Positions 54,036-63,126 of a stretch of DNA of 64,000 nucleotides are shown here, piece by piece. The stretch's first letter is position 1. Each line of letters begins with the position of its first letter. The translations under genes were made by a program, and so were the position numbers. The notes below the pieces were generated by a model, which was not told the DNA's origin, did no database searches, and saw only the letters and a program-made list of their open reading frames with translations. Source of the DNA: Paraburkholderia polaris (GTDB lineage: Bacteria > Pseudomonadota > Gammaproteobacteria > Burkholderiales > Burkholderiaceae); NCBI RefSeq assembly GCF_012927345.1, contig NZ_JABBGJ010000026.1, positions 78,450-142,449 of the forward strand. The letters run 5' to 3'.

Positions 54036-54299
54036 ATGAAAAAGTTCGCAATCGCAGCAATGGCCGTCGCTCTCCTGACCAGCGGCGGCGCCGCGTTCGC
54101 ACAGGCAAGCGGCGCAATGTCCAACGATGCGATGTCCAAGGACACCATGTCCAAGGACACCATGTCGAAGGATTCGATGTCCAAAGACACCATGTCGAAG
54201 GACAGCATGAAGAAGGACACGATGAAGCACGACAAGACGAAAAAGAGCAGCGACGCGATGGGCATGAAGCACGAAGCGTCGGGCGCGATGGCCAACTGA
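54036..54299 (+). CDS. Pentapeptide MXKDX repeat protein
   Basis: An 87-residue exported protein. A signal peptide (KKFAIAAMAVALLTSGGAAFA) is followed by a tandem MSKDT/MSKDS pentapeptide run (about residues 34-63) and a basic tail. This is the MXKDX-repeat family, known mainly from Burkholderia and relatives. Function is unknown; the mature protein is highly charged and would be disordered. The repeat count probably varies between strains. Confidence 0.88.
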   Translation: MKKFAIAAMAVALLTSGGAAFAQASGAMSNDAMSKDTMSKDTMSKDSMSKDTMSKDSMKKDTMKHDKTKKSSDAMGMKHEASGAMAN

Positions 54300-54357
54300 G
54301 CGTTGCCGGCTATGCCGGTCGCATAGCTTGAGCACCGGTTTCACGCGCAAGGCTAAA

Positions 54358-54385
54358 GCCGGGGAGACGTCCCCGGCTTTTTTGT
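54358..54385 (+). terminator. Rho-independent terminator after the MXKDX gene
   Basis: GCCGGGGA (54358-54365) and TCCCCGGC (54370-54377) form an eight-base stem with loop GACG, followed by TTTTTT. The 280 bases up to the next gene contain no feature that I recognise. Confidence 0.9.
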
Positions 54386-54666
54386 TGCAAGTACGCAAAA
54401 AAGTTACGATTCTTTCAACCGACGCGGTGGGCGCTTACTGCATAATGCGGCGTCGCGCCAGACGTTTGGCGCGTGTCAGCCGTGGATCGATTTCTTTCGA
54501 CCGCCGCGGCGTTGTGGCCCCATTGGCCATCTATCGTCTTTCCGTTCCACCGACATGTCCGCCAGCCTCGCCCGTCAGACCGCATCGCCGATGCGGTGTC
54601 CGCCATCCCGCCACAGGGTCTTCAGCGGGGGCGCAGCACCTCGAGCGGCATGGGCGGATTGAACGC

Positions 54667-55596
54667 ATGTCGCCGCAACTCCCAAGCCGTTTTCCGCGTG
54701 GTTTTCCGATCCGTTTGCCGCAGTCCCGCAATGGACAGATCGCGCTCGCGCTCGCCGTCGTTTATCTCGTGTGGGGCTCGACCTATCTCGCCGTGCACGT
54801 TGCGCTCGGTTCGTTTCCGCCCTTGCTGCTCTCGGGTTTGCGCAATCTGTTTGCCGGGGTAGGGCTCTTCATCTTCGCGGCGCGCCGCAATCCGGTCTGG
54901 CCGAGTGCGGGTGAAATCCGCAATGCCGGCCTTGTCGGCACGATGCTGGTCGGCTTGTCGAGCGGCATGCTGGCCTACGGCATGCGCACCGTGGGCACCG
55001 GCACCGCGGCCGTGATGGTCGCGACCGTGCCGTTGTTCGCGACGGTGATCGCCGCGGTGGCGGGGCGCAAGATCGGCAGAGGCGAGTGGTTCGCGGTCGG
55101 CCTCGGGCTGGTGGGTATCGCGATCCTGAGTCACGGCGATAGCGCGCCGGGATCGGCGGGCGGCAGCCTGGCGATCCTGTGCGGTGCCCTTTTCTGGGCA
55201 GGCGGCGCGCATCTGGCCGGGCGCCTGAAGTTGCCGTCGGACCTGTTTCTATCGACGTCGCTGCAGATTGGCCTCGGCGGCGCAATGTCGTCCATGGTCG
55301 CCTGGGTGTCCGGCGAGCGGATGATGGAAGTGCATTTTCTGCCGGTGCTGGCCTTCGTCTACCTGATGCTGATTGGGACGATGGCCGCCTACGTCGCGTA
55401 CGGTTTTCTGATCCGGCATACGAGTCCGATCATCGCCAGCAGCTGCATGTACGTGAATCCGGTGGTCGCAGTGGCGCTCGGTGCGTTGTTGCTCGGCGAG
55501 CCGGTCACGCATTCGACGGTGATCGCGACGATCGTGATTCTGGCCAGCGTGGGGCTGTCTTTCTGGTTCGATTACCGGAAGAAGGGCCTTGCCTGA
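54667..55596 (+). CDS. EamA/DMT-family transporter (YedA-like)
   Basis: A 309-residue membrane protein with ten hydrophobic segments in two EamA halves (first: LALAVVYLVWGSTYLAVHVAL; second: LAFVYLMLIGTMAAYVAYGFL). WGSTYLAVHVALGSFPPLLLSGLRNLFAG matches the RhtA/YedA-type exporters. Substrate unknown. Start 54667 is chosen because the segment upstream has no membrane helix; an in-frame codon at 54328 would lie before the terminator and is excluded. Confidence 0.85.
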   Translation: MSPQLPSRFPRGFPIRLPQSRNGQIALALAVVYLVWGSTYLAVHVALGSFPPLLLSGLRNLFAGVGLFIFAARRNPVWPSAGEIRNAGLVGTMLVGLSSGMLAYGMRTVGTGTAAVMVATVPLFATVIAAVAGRKIGRGEWFAVGLGLVGIAILSHGDSAPGSAGGSLAILCGALFWAGGAHLAGRLKLPSDLFLSTSLQIGLGGAMSSMVAWVSGERMMEVHFLPVLAFVYLMLIGTMAAYVAYGFLIRHTSPIIASSCMYVNPVVAVALGALLLGEPVTHSTVIATIVILASVGLSFWFDYRKKGLA

Positions 55597-55597
55597 G

Positions 55598-57652
55598 TCA
55601 AAGCGCCGCCGCCACCTCCGCACCCTCGCGAATCGCGCGCTTCGCATCCAGTTCGGTTGCCACCTTTGCGCCGCCGATCACGTGATAGCGTGGACCGTTC
55701 GCACCGTTTGCCCTATCCGCCGCCCGCGCCGCCGTCTCCGGATGCAGATCGCGCAAGGATTCCTGCCCCGCGCATACAACGATTGTGTCCACCTCGAGCC
55801 ATTCCTCGACACCGTCACGCGCAATTTTCAAACCGCGCTCGCTGATCTCCAGATACGACACGCCGCCGAGCATCTTCACGCCATTCCTTGCCAGCGTCGC
55901 GCGATGCACCCAGCCGGACGTCTTGCCGAGCCCCATACCAAGCTTGCCAGGCTTGCGCTGCAGCAACCAGATCTCGCGGAACGGCTGCGCCGGGGCCGGC
56001 GCTTTCAAACCGCCGCGTTCCCGCACCGCGAGATCGACACCCCATTCATCGAGCCAGGCATCGCGCGGCATCGGCAGAGGATCGCCAGAACGATGCAGCA
56101 AAAACTCGCTGACATCGAAGCCGATCCCGCCCGCACCGATCACCGCGACGCGGCGTCCTACCGGCGCACCGCGCAATACGTCCACATAAGACAGCACGTT
56201 AGGCCTGTCGATGCCGGCAATCGCCGGGCTTCGCGGCACGATGCCCGTAGCGATGATCACATCGTCGTAACCGCCTGCCGCGAGCAGGGCGGGATCGACG
56301 CGCGTATCGAGCCGCACGTCGACGCGATGCCGCTGCAGCTGGCTCTGAAAATAGCGGATTGTTTCGCTGAACTCTTCCTTACCCGGCACGCGCATTGCCA
56401 GATTGAACTGACCGCCGATGGTTGCGCTCGCATCGAATAACGTCACGCGATGCCCGCGCGACGCCGCAACGGTCGCCGCGGAAAGTCCCGCCGGCCCCGC
56501 GCCGACCACCGCAACCGAACGCGCTGCCTGCGGGCTTGAGACCGGCCGGTAGATCAACTCGGTCTCGCGTCCCGCACGGGGATTCACAAGGCACGTTGCG
56601 CGCTGGTTCTTGAACGTGTGATCGAGGCAGGCCTGATTGCAGGCGATACAGGTGTTGATTTCGTGCGTGCGTCCTTCGGCGGTCTTCAGCACGAACTCGG
56701 GGTCGGCGAGCAGCGGCCTTGCCATCGACACCAGATCACCCGCTCCCTGAGCGAGCAGTTCTTCGGCGACCTCGGGCGTATTGATGCGGTTCGACACGAT
56801 TACCGGCACCTTGACCGCAGCCTTCAGCCGCGCGCTCAATGCAGCGAAAGCAGCACGCGGCACCGAGGTCACGATGGTCGGCACCCGTGCTTCGTGCCAG
56901 CCGATTCCCGTGTTGAACATCGTGACGCCGGCGGCTTCGAGCGCCTGGGCGACCTGCACGGTTTCTTCCCAGGTGTTGCCGCCTTCGACCAGATCGATCA
57001 GCGAAAGCCGGTACACCACGATAAAGCGTTCGCCGCATGCCGCGCGCACGTGTTCGACAATCTCGCGCGCGAGCCGCATGCGGTTCTCGATGCTGCCGCC
57101 GTAGCGGTCGGTACGCTGATTCGTGCGCGGACAGAGGAACTGGTTGAGCAGATAGCCTTCGCTGCCCATGATCTCGATGCCGTCGTAACCGGCACGCTGG
57201 GCGAGGCGTGCACAGCGTGCATAGTCACGCACGGTCCGCGCAATGCCGGCTTCGGTGAGCGCGCGCGGTTTGAACTTCGAGATTTGTGACTTGAGCGCCG
57301 ACGCCGACACGACGAACGGCTGGTACCCATAGCGGCCCGCATGCAGGATCTGCAATGCGATCTTGCCGCCTTCGGCATGCACGGCCTCGGTCAGCAAGCG
57401 GTGATTGCGCAGATCGAACACTGAGTTCAGCGTGCCGCCGAAGGGCAGCAACCAGCCTTGCCGGTTCGGCGAGATTCCGCCCGTGACGATCAGGCCGACG
57501 CCGCCTTTTGCGCGCTCGCGGAAATACGCGGCCAGTTTCGGGTAATTCCAGAAACGGTCCTCCATGCCGGTGTGCATCGAACCCATCACCACGCGGTTAC
57601 GCAAGCGGGTGAAGCCGAGATCGAGTTCAGCGAGTAAGTGTTGGTAAGACAT
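55598..57652 (-). CDS. fadH: NADPH-dependent 2,4-dienoyl-CoA reductase (FadH-like)
   Basis: A 684-residue FMN/FAD/Fe-S protein. The N-terminal OYE barrel includes RLRNRVVMGSMHTGMEDRF and GIEIMGSEGYLLNQFLCPRTNQRTDRYGGSIENR. A Fe-S cluster segment CIACNQACLDHTFKNQRATCLVNP follows. The C-terminal FAD domain opens with VAVVGAGPAGLSAATVA, and an NADPH loop VAVIGAGGIGFDVSEF is present. The length fits E. coli FadH (672). It reduces 2,4-dienoyl-CoA esters so that unsaturated fatty acids can enter beta-oxidation. Start 57652 (MSYQHLLAEL) is chosen; an in-frame ATG at 57928 is far outside the family length. Confidence 0.92.
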   Translation of the reverse strand: MSYQHLLAELDLGFTRLRNRVVMGSMHTGMEDRFWNYPKLAAYFRERAKGGVGLIVTGGISPNRQGWLLPFGGTLNSVFDLRNHRLLTEAVHAEGGKIALQILHAGRYGYQPFVVSASALKSQISKFKPRALTEAGIARTVRDYARCARLAQRAGYDGIEIMGSEGYLLNQFLCPRTNQRTDRYGGSIENRMRLAREIVEHVRAACGERFIVVYRLSLIDLVEGGNTWEETVQVAQALEAAGVTMFNTGIGWHEARVPTIVTSVPRAAFAALSARLKAAVKVPVIVSNRINTPEVAEELLAQGAGDLVSMARPLLADPEFVLKTAEGRTHEINTCIACNQACLDHTFKNQRATCLVNPRAGRETELIYRPVSSPQAARSVAVVGAGPAGLSAATVAASRGHRVTLFDASATIGGQFNLAMRVPGKEEFSETIRYFQSQLQRHRVDVRLDTRVDPALLAAGGYDDVIIATGIVPRSPAIAGIDRPNVLSYVDVLRGAPVGRRVAVIGAGGIGFDVSEFLLHRSGDPLPMPRDAWLDEWGVDLAVRERGGLKAPAPAQPFREIWLLQRKPGKLGMGLGKTSGWVHRATLARNGVKMLGGVSYLEISERGLKIARDGVEEWLEVDTIVVCAGQESLRDLHPETAARAADRANGANGPRYHVIGGAKVATELDAKRAIREGAEVAAAL

Positions 57653-58010
57653 GCAAGGGACCGTGTAAGTATGGGTTGTGCGCGAACAATACACCGCGGA
57701 ACGTGCCAACCCTCCGAGGAAAAATTCTAATCCGCGCAACTCGTTGGCCCGTAAGACACTCGTCTGACGACAGAAACCATATCCAACCCGCGGCACATGC
57801 ATTGCTGAATGCGAGCGTCCATCGACACGGACCGCGTCGCTCACAAAAAACAGGTGCGATGTGCAGCAGGGAGGGGGCACTTTATTTCGGAGAGCCGGGC
57901 TGGAGCCGTTCCAACGACCAACGAACACGGTTGCCAGGCGGCGTGATGTCCGAAATGGAGCGCCCGAAAATTAACGGGTCGAGGGCCCAACATAGATAAA
58001 GGTGAACACA

Positions 58011-58808
58011 ATGAAAATGATCCGAACCATGGCGGCTGTGGCTGCTGTTGCATCCGTCCTGAGTGCGTGCGGTGGCGGCGGCACCAGCGACGTAGGCAAG
58101 GAACTCGGTCTGACGAATCCGGAGATCCATTTCATCCACGCGATTCCTGGCGGCCCGGCAGTCGACTTTCTCGTGAACGGTACCGCGCCCTCGGGACAGA
58201 CGAACGTCAGCTATAAGGGCGTGACGAATTTCACCAACATCAACACGGGTTCGACCACGGTCGCATACTCGGCCACCGGCACGACGGCCGCGCTGGCGAG
58301 CGGTAACTTCCCTGATGTTGCCAAGGGCCACGAATACACGGTGCTGGCGCTCCCGGGCCTGGCAGCGCCGGATATCGGCCTGATCGATGACCCGTTCGAC
58401 AAGGGTCTGCTGTCGAATAGCGCGCGCCTGCGCGGCTTCAACGCATCGGCCAATGCGACCAACCTCGATCTGTATCTGGTTCAGGCAACCAGCACTGACA
58501 TCACCAGCGTCAGCCCGACGATGGCGGGTGTGTCGTTCAAGAATGCGGTGCCGGCAAGCGGCCAGGATTCGATCTACGTATCCGGTGGCCAATATGTGCT
58601 GATTGCAACGGTTGCCGGCAGCAAGACACCGATCTTCCAGTCGCAGTCTTTCTCGCTCTCGAACAACGCCGATTGGCTGGTGACGTCGGTGCCGATCGCC
58701 GGTACGCTGAGCCAGCTCGTGCCGGGGCAGATCCATCTGCTGATTGCACAAAACGGCAACACCAGCACGCCGAGCGTCGAGTTGTCGAACACACTGACCG
58801 GCCAATAA
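58011..58808 (+). CDS. DUF4397 domain lipoprotein
   Basis: A 265-residue lipoprotein (MAAVAAVASVLSACGGGGTS). The mature part has FIHAIPGGPAVDFLVNGTAPSGQTN and two beta-rich DUF4397 repeats (about residues 42-150 and 150-240; FKNAVPASGQDSIYVSGGQ in the second). Function is unknown; such proteins occur at bacterial surfaces. The ATG at 58011 has AAGGTG at eight bases. An alternative GTG at 58002 is less likely. A strong terminator follows. The 358 bases upstream (57653-58010) show no gene. Confidence 0.83.
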   Translation: MKMIRTMAAVAAVASVLSACGGGGTSDVGKELGLTNPEIHFIHAIPGGPAVDFLVNGTAPSGQTNVSYKGVTNFTNINTGSTTVAYSATGTTAALASGNFPDVAKGHEYTVLALPGLAAPDIGLIDDPFDKGLLSNSARLRGFNASANATNLDLYLVQATSTDITSVSPTMAGVSFKNAVPASGQDSIYVSGGQYVLIATVAGSKTPIFQSQSFSLSNNADWLVTSVPIAGTLSQLVPGQIHLLIAQNGNTSTPSVELSNTLTGQ

Positions 58809-58878
58809 GCTCGCGAACCGGCGTGCGTGCATAGCAAGCAACACATACGATAAGCGACAGTCCTGGGGAGGACATAGC

Positions 58879-58908
58879 GGCGATCCACGCAAGTGGATCG
58901 CCGTTTTT
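58879..58908 (+). terminator. Rho-independent terminator after the DUF4397 gene
   Basis: GGCGATCCAC (58879-58888) and GTGGATCGCC (58893-58902) form a perfect ten-base stem with loop GCAA, followed by TTTTT (58904-58908). Confidence 0.93.
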
Positions 58909-58925
58909 GTTCGTGGGCCTGGCTA

Positions 58926-58961
58926 TAAAAAAAGCCCGCCGCGATTTTCCGCGACGGGCTG
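58926..58961 (-). terminator. Terminator of the entericidin gene
   Basis: AGCCCG-C-CGCG and CGCG-A-CGGGCT form an imperfect stem. Read on the minus strand it ends in a run of seven T (58933-58927). It lies about 60 bases after the entericidin stop on that strand. Confidence 0.7.
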
Positions 58962-59021
58962 TGGAGCTTGTGCTTCGCAAGGCGCCGCGAGGCGCCGGGC
59001 AGAGTTTGAGTTATCGCTAAC

Positions 59022-59156
59022 TTACTTGGCTTGGTCGGCCGAATTCGTGATGGCGTTGCCACCCTTCGAAATATCCTGCCCAGCTCCCGCCACCGTGTTG
59101 CAACCCGCGAGCGCAGCCGTCCCTGCAATGAGAAGCAAAGCGATCAGTCGATTCAT
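59022..59156 (-). CDS. Entericidin-family lipoprotein
   Basis: A 44-residue lipoprotein absent from ORF lists with a 60-residue cut-off. The signal is MNRLIALLLIAGTAALAGC (lipobox ALAGC, Cys19), and the mature part is 25 residues (NTVAGAGQDISKGGNAITNS, then ADQAK). This is the EcnA/EcnB pattern: small, amphipathic, with the GxGxDIxxGGxAI motif. In E. coli the pair forms an antidote/toxin that promotes lysis in stationary phase, but single copies like this one have an unproven role. AGGAG lies seven bases before the ATG. Confidence 0.85.
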   Translation of the reverse strand: MNRLIALLLIAGTAALAGCNTVAGAGQDISKGGNAITNSADQAK

Positions 59157-59388
59157 GAAAGTTCTCCTTGTCGAGAATGCATCGGTTGACGTGCCCATGT
59201 TTTACGGCACGCGCTAGCCCGGCTAGCTGTCGTCCGACCGGGGCTTACGCCAGTCGATCCGGTCTGATTGCATGTTAAAAAAAGGGCGGGGGCAGCGCTG
59301 TCGGCTGCGCTGCGATTTTGTTGTAGGCGTGCTCCGGTGTTTGCGTCGGCGCACTCCTACACGGACTTCTGCAATAGGCCGCAACGCT

Positions 59389-60852
59389 TTACTGGACGGA
59401 CGTTCGCGATGGCGTGGACGGCGGTAGATCGACCGATGGCGTTGCCGTGCTGACACTCGGCATTACCACATGGATGTCGGTGCCGTTCGGCACACCGCGT
59501 TGAATATCGAAACGCCCGCCGTGCGCGGCGACCCGCTGGCGCATGCCGAGCAGCCCATGGGTGTGCGTGCGCGTCAGATCGGCGGGCATGATGCCGACGC
59601 CGTTGTCCGCGATATGCAGCGCCACCTGGCCGTCGCCGACCTGCAAGGCGATCGATACCTTCGAGGCTCGCGCGTACTTGGCCGCATTCGTGAGCGACTC
59701 CTGTGCGACGCGAAAGAGCGCGATCTCGGTCTGCTCGTCGAGCTGGATATCGTCGGCGGGCAGGTGCGATTCGAGTGTCCAGTTGTTGCGCTGCGCGGCT
59801 TCGTCGGCGAGCGTGCGCAGCGCGGTGACGAGGCCGAAATTCGTCAGCACGGTAGGCCGCATGTCTTCGATGATGCGGCGCTTCAGCGCAATGCCCTGGT
59901 CGAGATTGGCGAGCGCGCGCTTGAGTTTCTCCGAGATGTCTGGGTCGCTGTCCTTCAGTTTGCGGTGAGCCCAGGCCACGTCCATCTTGCTCGCGGTCAG
60001 AATCGCACCGAGTTCGTCGTGCAGTTCGCGCGCGAGCTGCGTCTTTTCATTCTCGCTGACGGCCTGCAAGTGCCAGCCCAGCGCTTCGAGTTGGCGCGTA
60101 CGTTCGTTGACGAGCTGGTCGAGCTCTTCCTGTTGCGTGATCAATTGACGCTGCACGCGCGTCTGCCGATCCATCTGGATGCCGAGATTGCGAAACAGCA
60201 GGATGAACAGCACGATGTTCAGCGCGGACAGCCCGGCCGCGCACAGCGTGGAGATACGCTGGTCGGCGCGGCTTGCCTCGAGTGCGTGCTGCGCGCGACG
60301 CTCCTCGTTGTCGCGCAGCAGCGTGAGCGTGCTGTCGACCAGCGTGGCGTCGGCGGCATTGGCCTCGCTCGCGCTGCCGCAGGCGGAGAGATCGAGCGGA
60401 TGCGATGCCGCGCGTTGCAATGCAGCAGCGCCCGCACCGATGCGCGCTTCGGTCAGCGCGACGATCTGCGTGAAACTCGCGAGTTCGGCGCTGTCCGCCT
60501 TGCCGCTGCGATAGAACCCGCTCAGCTGTTGTTCGATCTGCCGGACCCGCCCGGCGGTCGCGCAAAACCCTTGAGCGGACGTGTCCTGCTTCGTCAGAAG
60601 AAAATCGCTTTGGTGCGCGCTCAGGCGAGATAGCTGGCTTGCGAGCGTGCTCAGTTGTACGGTCACGTCGCGCGCTTCGAGCGCCGTTTCGTACTCCGCG
60701 GCAATGCGTTCGCGCGCGGTTTCGAGAATCACCAGGCCGCCCACGGTGATGACGATCGCGACGGTCATCGCGAGTGCCCAACTGCGATTGCGCATCCAGT
60801 CGCTCAGTCGCGCTGCGGCGCCTGGTTGCTGGGTGTTCGACACGTTCGACAC
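59389..60852 (-). CDS. Sensor histidine kinase (NarX/DegS-type, HisKA_3)
   Basis: A 487-residue membrane kinase. Two membrane segments (WALAMTVAIVITVGGLVIL and LCAAGLSALNIVLFILLF) bracket a periplasmic sensor of about 170 residues resembling a CHASE3-like domain. A short coiled region follows, then the phosphoacceptor box ARELHDELGAILTASKMDVAW and a HATPase domain (ALFRVAQESLTNAAKYARA, ADNGVGI, HGLLGMRQRVAAHGG). The GTG start at 60852 has CAGGAG six bases upstream; the extended frame (61002) is not needed. It is convergent with no gene but shares the locus with a NarL-type regulator at 62433. Confidence 0.9.
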   Translation of the reverse strand: MSNVSNTQQPGAAARLSDWMRNRSWALAMTVAIVITVGGLVILETARERIAAEYETALEARDVTVQLSTLASQLSRLSAHQSDFLLTKQDTSAQGFCATAGRVRQIEQQLSGFYRSGKADSAELASFTQIVALTEARIGAGAAALQRAASHPLDLSACGSASEANAADATLVDSTLTLLRDNEERRAQHALEASRADQRISTLCAAGLSALNIVLFILLFRNLGIQMDRQTRVQRQLITQQEELDQLVNERTRQLEALGWHLQAVSENEKTQLARELHDELGAILTASKMDVAWAHRKLKDSDPDISEKLKRALANLDQGIALKRRIIEDMRPTVLTNFGLVTALRTLADEAAQRNNWTLESHLPADDIQLDEQTEIALFRVAQESLTNAAKYARASKVSIALQVGDGQVALHIADNGVGIMPADLTRTHTHGLLGMRQRVAAHGGRFDIQRGVPNGTDIHVVMPSVSTATPSVDLPPSTPSRTSVQ

Positions 60853-61093
60853 ATTCGGCTCCTGGTGTGGCGTATCAGTGTAACGTCCGCCGGACTCGGC
60901 GATGGCGTGCGTGCATTGCTTCTGAGTCGAAATCGACGCGCGCCTGAGCGGCCGATGCAAACAGCGTAACGCTGCCGTAATCCAATGTAAGCGGATTCTC
61001 ACACGAAAAACGGAGCACGTCGGAATGCGCTCACCGTCGACGATCGATAGGATGAACCTGATCGTTCATTGACTGATTCTGGAGGGAGCCACC

Positions 61094-61270
61094 ATGTTGA
61101 AATGGGCCTTGTTCTTCGCCGTCGTGGCAGTGGTCGCCGGCTTGCTCGGCTTTACCGGCGTAGCCGCGGGCGCGGCGGCGATTGCTAAGTTCCTGTTTGT
61201 CGTGTTCGTGATTCTGTGCGTGGTGTTTCTCGTACTCGGCTTCGTGGTTACGAAGAAAATCGTCGATTAG
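61094..61270 (+). CDS. DUF1328 (YtjA-like) small membrane protein, copy 1
   Basis: A 58-residue, very hydrophobic protein. MLKWALFFAVVAVVAGLLGF and TGVAAGAAAIAKFLFVVFVI define two membrane helices typical of DUF1328. Function is unknown; members respond to stress in several proteobacteria. Too short for the ORF list. GGAGGGAG lies about seven bases before ATG 61094. It is followed 120 bases later by a second paralogue. Confidence 0.9.
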   Translation: MLKWALFFAVVAVVAGLLGFTGVAAGAAAIAKFLFVVFVILCVVFLVLGFVVTKKIVD

Positions 61271-61390
61271 CGCCGCACGATGAGGCGGTTGCGTGCCGTT
61301 CCCGACGATTGTGAGGGAGCGGTTTGCCGCAGTTTCACCTCAGGTTTGCCTCAGGGTCTCTTTACGCAGATACCAACAAGGAGAGTCACC

Positions 61391-61552
61391 ATGCTTCACT
61401 ATGCCATCGTCTTTTTCGTGATTGCGATCATTGCTGCTGTGTTCGGTTTTACCGGTATCGCCGCGGGTGCGGCGGAAATCGCGAAAATCCTGTTCTACAT
61501 CTTCCTTGTCGTGTTCGTGGTCACGCTGCTGCTTGGCGTATTCCGAACGTAG
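61391..61552 (+). CDS. DUF1328 (YtjA-like) small membrane protein, copy 2
   Basis: A 53-residue protein related to copy 1 (LHYAIVFFVIAIIAAVFGF, then TGIAAGAAEIAKILFYIFLV). Two membrane helices are present. Start 61391 has AAGGAGAG upstream. An upstream in-frame Met at 61280 would make a longer product but lacks a ribosome site. Tandem DUF1328 genes suggest a duplication. Confidence 0.88.
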   Translation: MLHYAIVFFVIAIIAAVFGFTGIAAGAAEIAKILFYIFLVVFVVTLLLGVFRT

Positions 61553-61638
61553 ACGAATACCCGTCCTTAAACCGGCGTATCAGGCGCGATTCGTGCGGGA
61601 TACGCAATTCCCCCGATAACGGATAAAGGAGAAACTCA

Positions 61639-62211
61639 ATGGCGAAGTCTTCTGGCGCCCAAGGCGCAGCATCTCAATCCAGCGATCCGTTCGTGATCGA
61701 CGTAAAAAAGATTCGCGACGACGCGCGCAAGCACATGTCGGATGGTCCGGTCACGCAAAGCTACGGTGCGGACCGTCAGACGGTGCTGAAACTGCTCAAC
61801 GACTCGCTGGCCACTGAAATCGTCTGCGTTTTGCGCTATAAACGTCATCATTTCATGGCAAAGGGCATTAATTCCGAGGCCGTGGCCGCGGAATTCGCGG
61901 AGCATGCGGCAGAAGAGCAGGAGCACGCCGACCGCATCGCCGAGCGTATCGTGCAGCTTGGCGGCGAGCCGGATTTTGCACCGGACGGTCTGAAGACGCG
62001 TTCGCATTCGGAATACAAGGAAGGCGACAATCTGACGGACATGATTCGCGAGAACCTGATCGCCGAGCGTATTGCGATCGATACCTATCGCGAGATCGTG
62101 CATTATCTCGGCGAGAAGGACGTGACGACGCGCCGTCTGTTCGAGGAAATTCTCGCAGTTGAAGAGGAGCATGCCGACGATATGGCGGACCTGCTCGAGG
62201 GCCGCGAGTAA
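61639..62211 (+). CDS. Ferritin-like protein (bacterioferritin/Dps-like)
   Basis: A 190-residue four-helix bundle. Glu/His ligands of a di-iron site appear in SLATEIVCVLRYKRHHFMAKG, EFAEHAAEEQEHADRIAERI, MIRENLIAERIAIDTYREI and EEILAVEEEHADDMADLL. The region PDFAPDGLKTRSHSEYKEGDN between helices 2 and 3 is bacterioferritin-like. The protein should store or oxidise iron, or protect DNA. AAAGGAG precedes the ATG. It lies between the DUF1328 pair and a response regulator, consistent with a stress-response island. Confidence 0.85.
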   Translation: MAKSSGAQGAASQSSDPFVIDVKKIRDDARKHMSDGPVTQSYGADRQTVLKLLNDSLATEIVCVLRYKRHHFMAKGINSEAVAAEFAEHAAEEQEHADRIAERIVQLGGEPDFAPDGLKTRSHSEYKEGDNLTDMIRENLIAERIAIDTYREIVHYLGEKDVTTRRLFEEILAVEEEHADDMADLLEGRE

Positions 62212-62432
62212 CAGGGTAAAGCGTACGTTGAATGGCGGATGTCGATACCCGCCGGCTGGCCGCAACGCGAATTGTCGCTTCGGCCGCCGCGCTTTTTCGG
62301 GCGACGCCGCCGGCGCGGGAAGGTCTGGATGGTTTCCCGCGCCGGCAACGTCTGCCGCTTCTATCGATGCGGCTCCGCTTCTACTGATGTGGCTCCGCAT
62401 CTTCGGCGAACCCGATGCGGGAGATCACTACA

Positions 62433-63107
62433 ATGTCTGCATTGGAGCAATCCTGTTGCACGGACACCAGACCGATGATTCGAGTGTTGATAGCTGACGA
62501 CCATGCGATCGTCCGAGGTGGTTTCAGACAGTTCGTCGCTGACGAGCCGGATATGTGCGTCGCGGCCGAAGCCGCGACCGGCGACGAAACGATTAGCCTC
62601 GTGCGGGAGCAGGCATTCGATGTGGTGCTGCTCGACATCGCAATGCCGGACAAGAACGGCATCGACACGTTGCGCGTGATCAAGCAGGTGAGGCCGGAGC
62701 AGGGCGTGCTGATCCTGTCGGGCTATCCGGAGAGCCAATACGCGATCAACCTGCTGCGCGCGGGCGCCAATGGTTATCTCAACAAAGACTGCGAGCCCGA
62801 GGAGCTTGTGCGGGCGATCCGCGCGGTGGCGCGCGGGCATCGTTACCTGTCGGAGGAGGTGGCCGACACGCTTGCCGACAACCTCGACAAGCCTGCCGCG
62901 GGGCGGCCGCACGAAGCGCTATCTGAGCGTGAATTTCAGATATTCTGCAAGCTCGCCGCGGGACAGATTCCGACTGACATTGCGGAGGAATTGCATTTAT
63001 CCGTGAAGACCGTGAGTACCTACCGGGCTCGCGTGTTGGAGAAAATGCGGTTGGCTAACAATGCCGATCTGACTTATTACGCGATCAAGAATGGCTTGAT
63101 CGAATAG
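62433..63107 (+). CDS. NarL/FixJ-family response regulator
   Basis: A 224-residue response regulator. The receiver domain has the acidic pair in RVLIADDHAIVRGG, the phospho-Asp in DVVLLDIAMPDKNG and the switch residues in GVLILSGYPESQYAINLL. The C-terminal LuxR-type helix-turn-helix is LSEREFQIFCKLAAGQIPTDIAEELHLSVKTVSTYRARVLEKM. The likely partner is the histidine kinase at 59389-60852. ATG 62433 follows GGGAG; ATG 62475 (MIRVLIADD) would also give a full receiver domain. Confidence 0.9.
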   Translation: MSALEQSCCTDTRPMIRVLIADDHAIVRGGFRQFVADEPDMCVAAEAATGDETISLVREQAFDVVLLDIAMPDKNGIDTLRVIKQVRPEQGVLILSGYPESQYAINLLRAGANGYLNKDCEPEELVRAIRAVARGHRYLSEEVADTLADNLDKPAAGRPHEALSEREFQIFCKLAAGQIPTDIAEELHLSVKTVSTYRARVLEKMRLANNADLTYYAIKNGLIE

Positions 63108-63126
63108 TGGACGATCGAGATACCCG

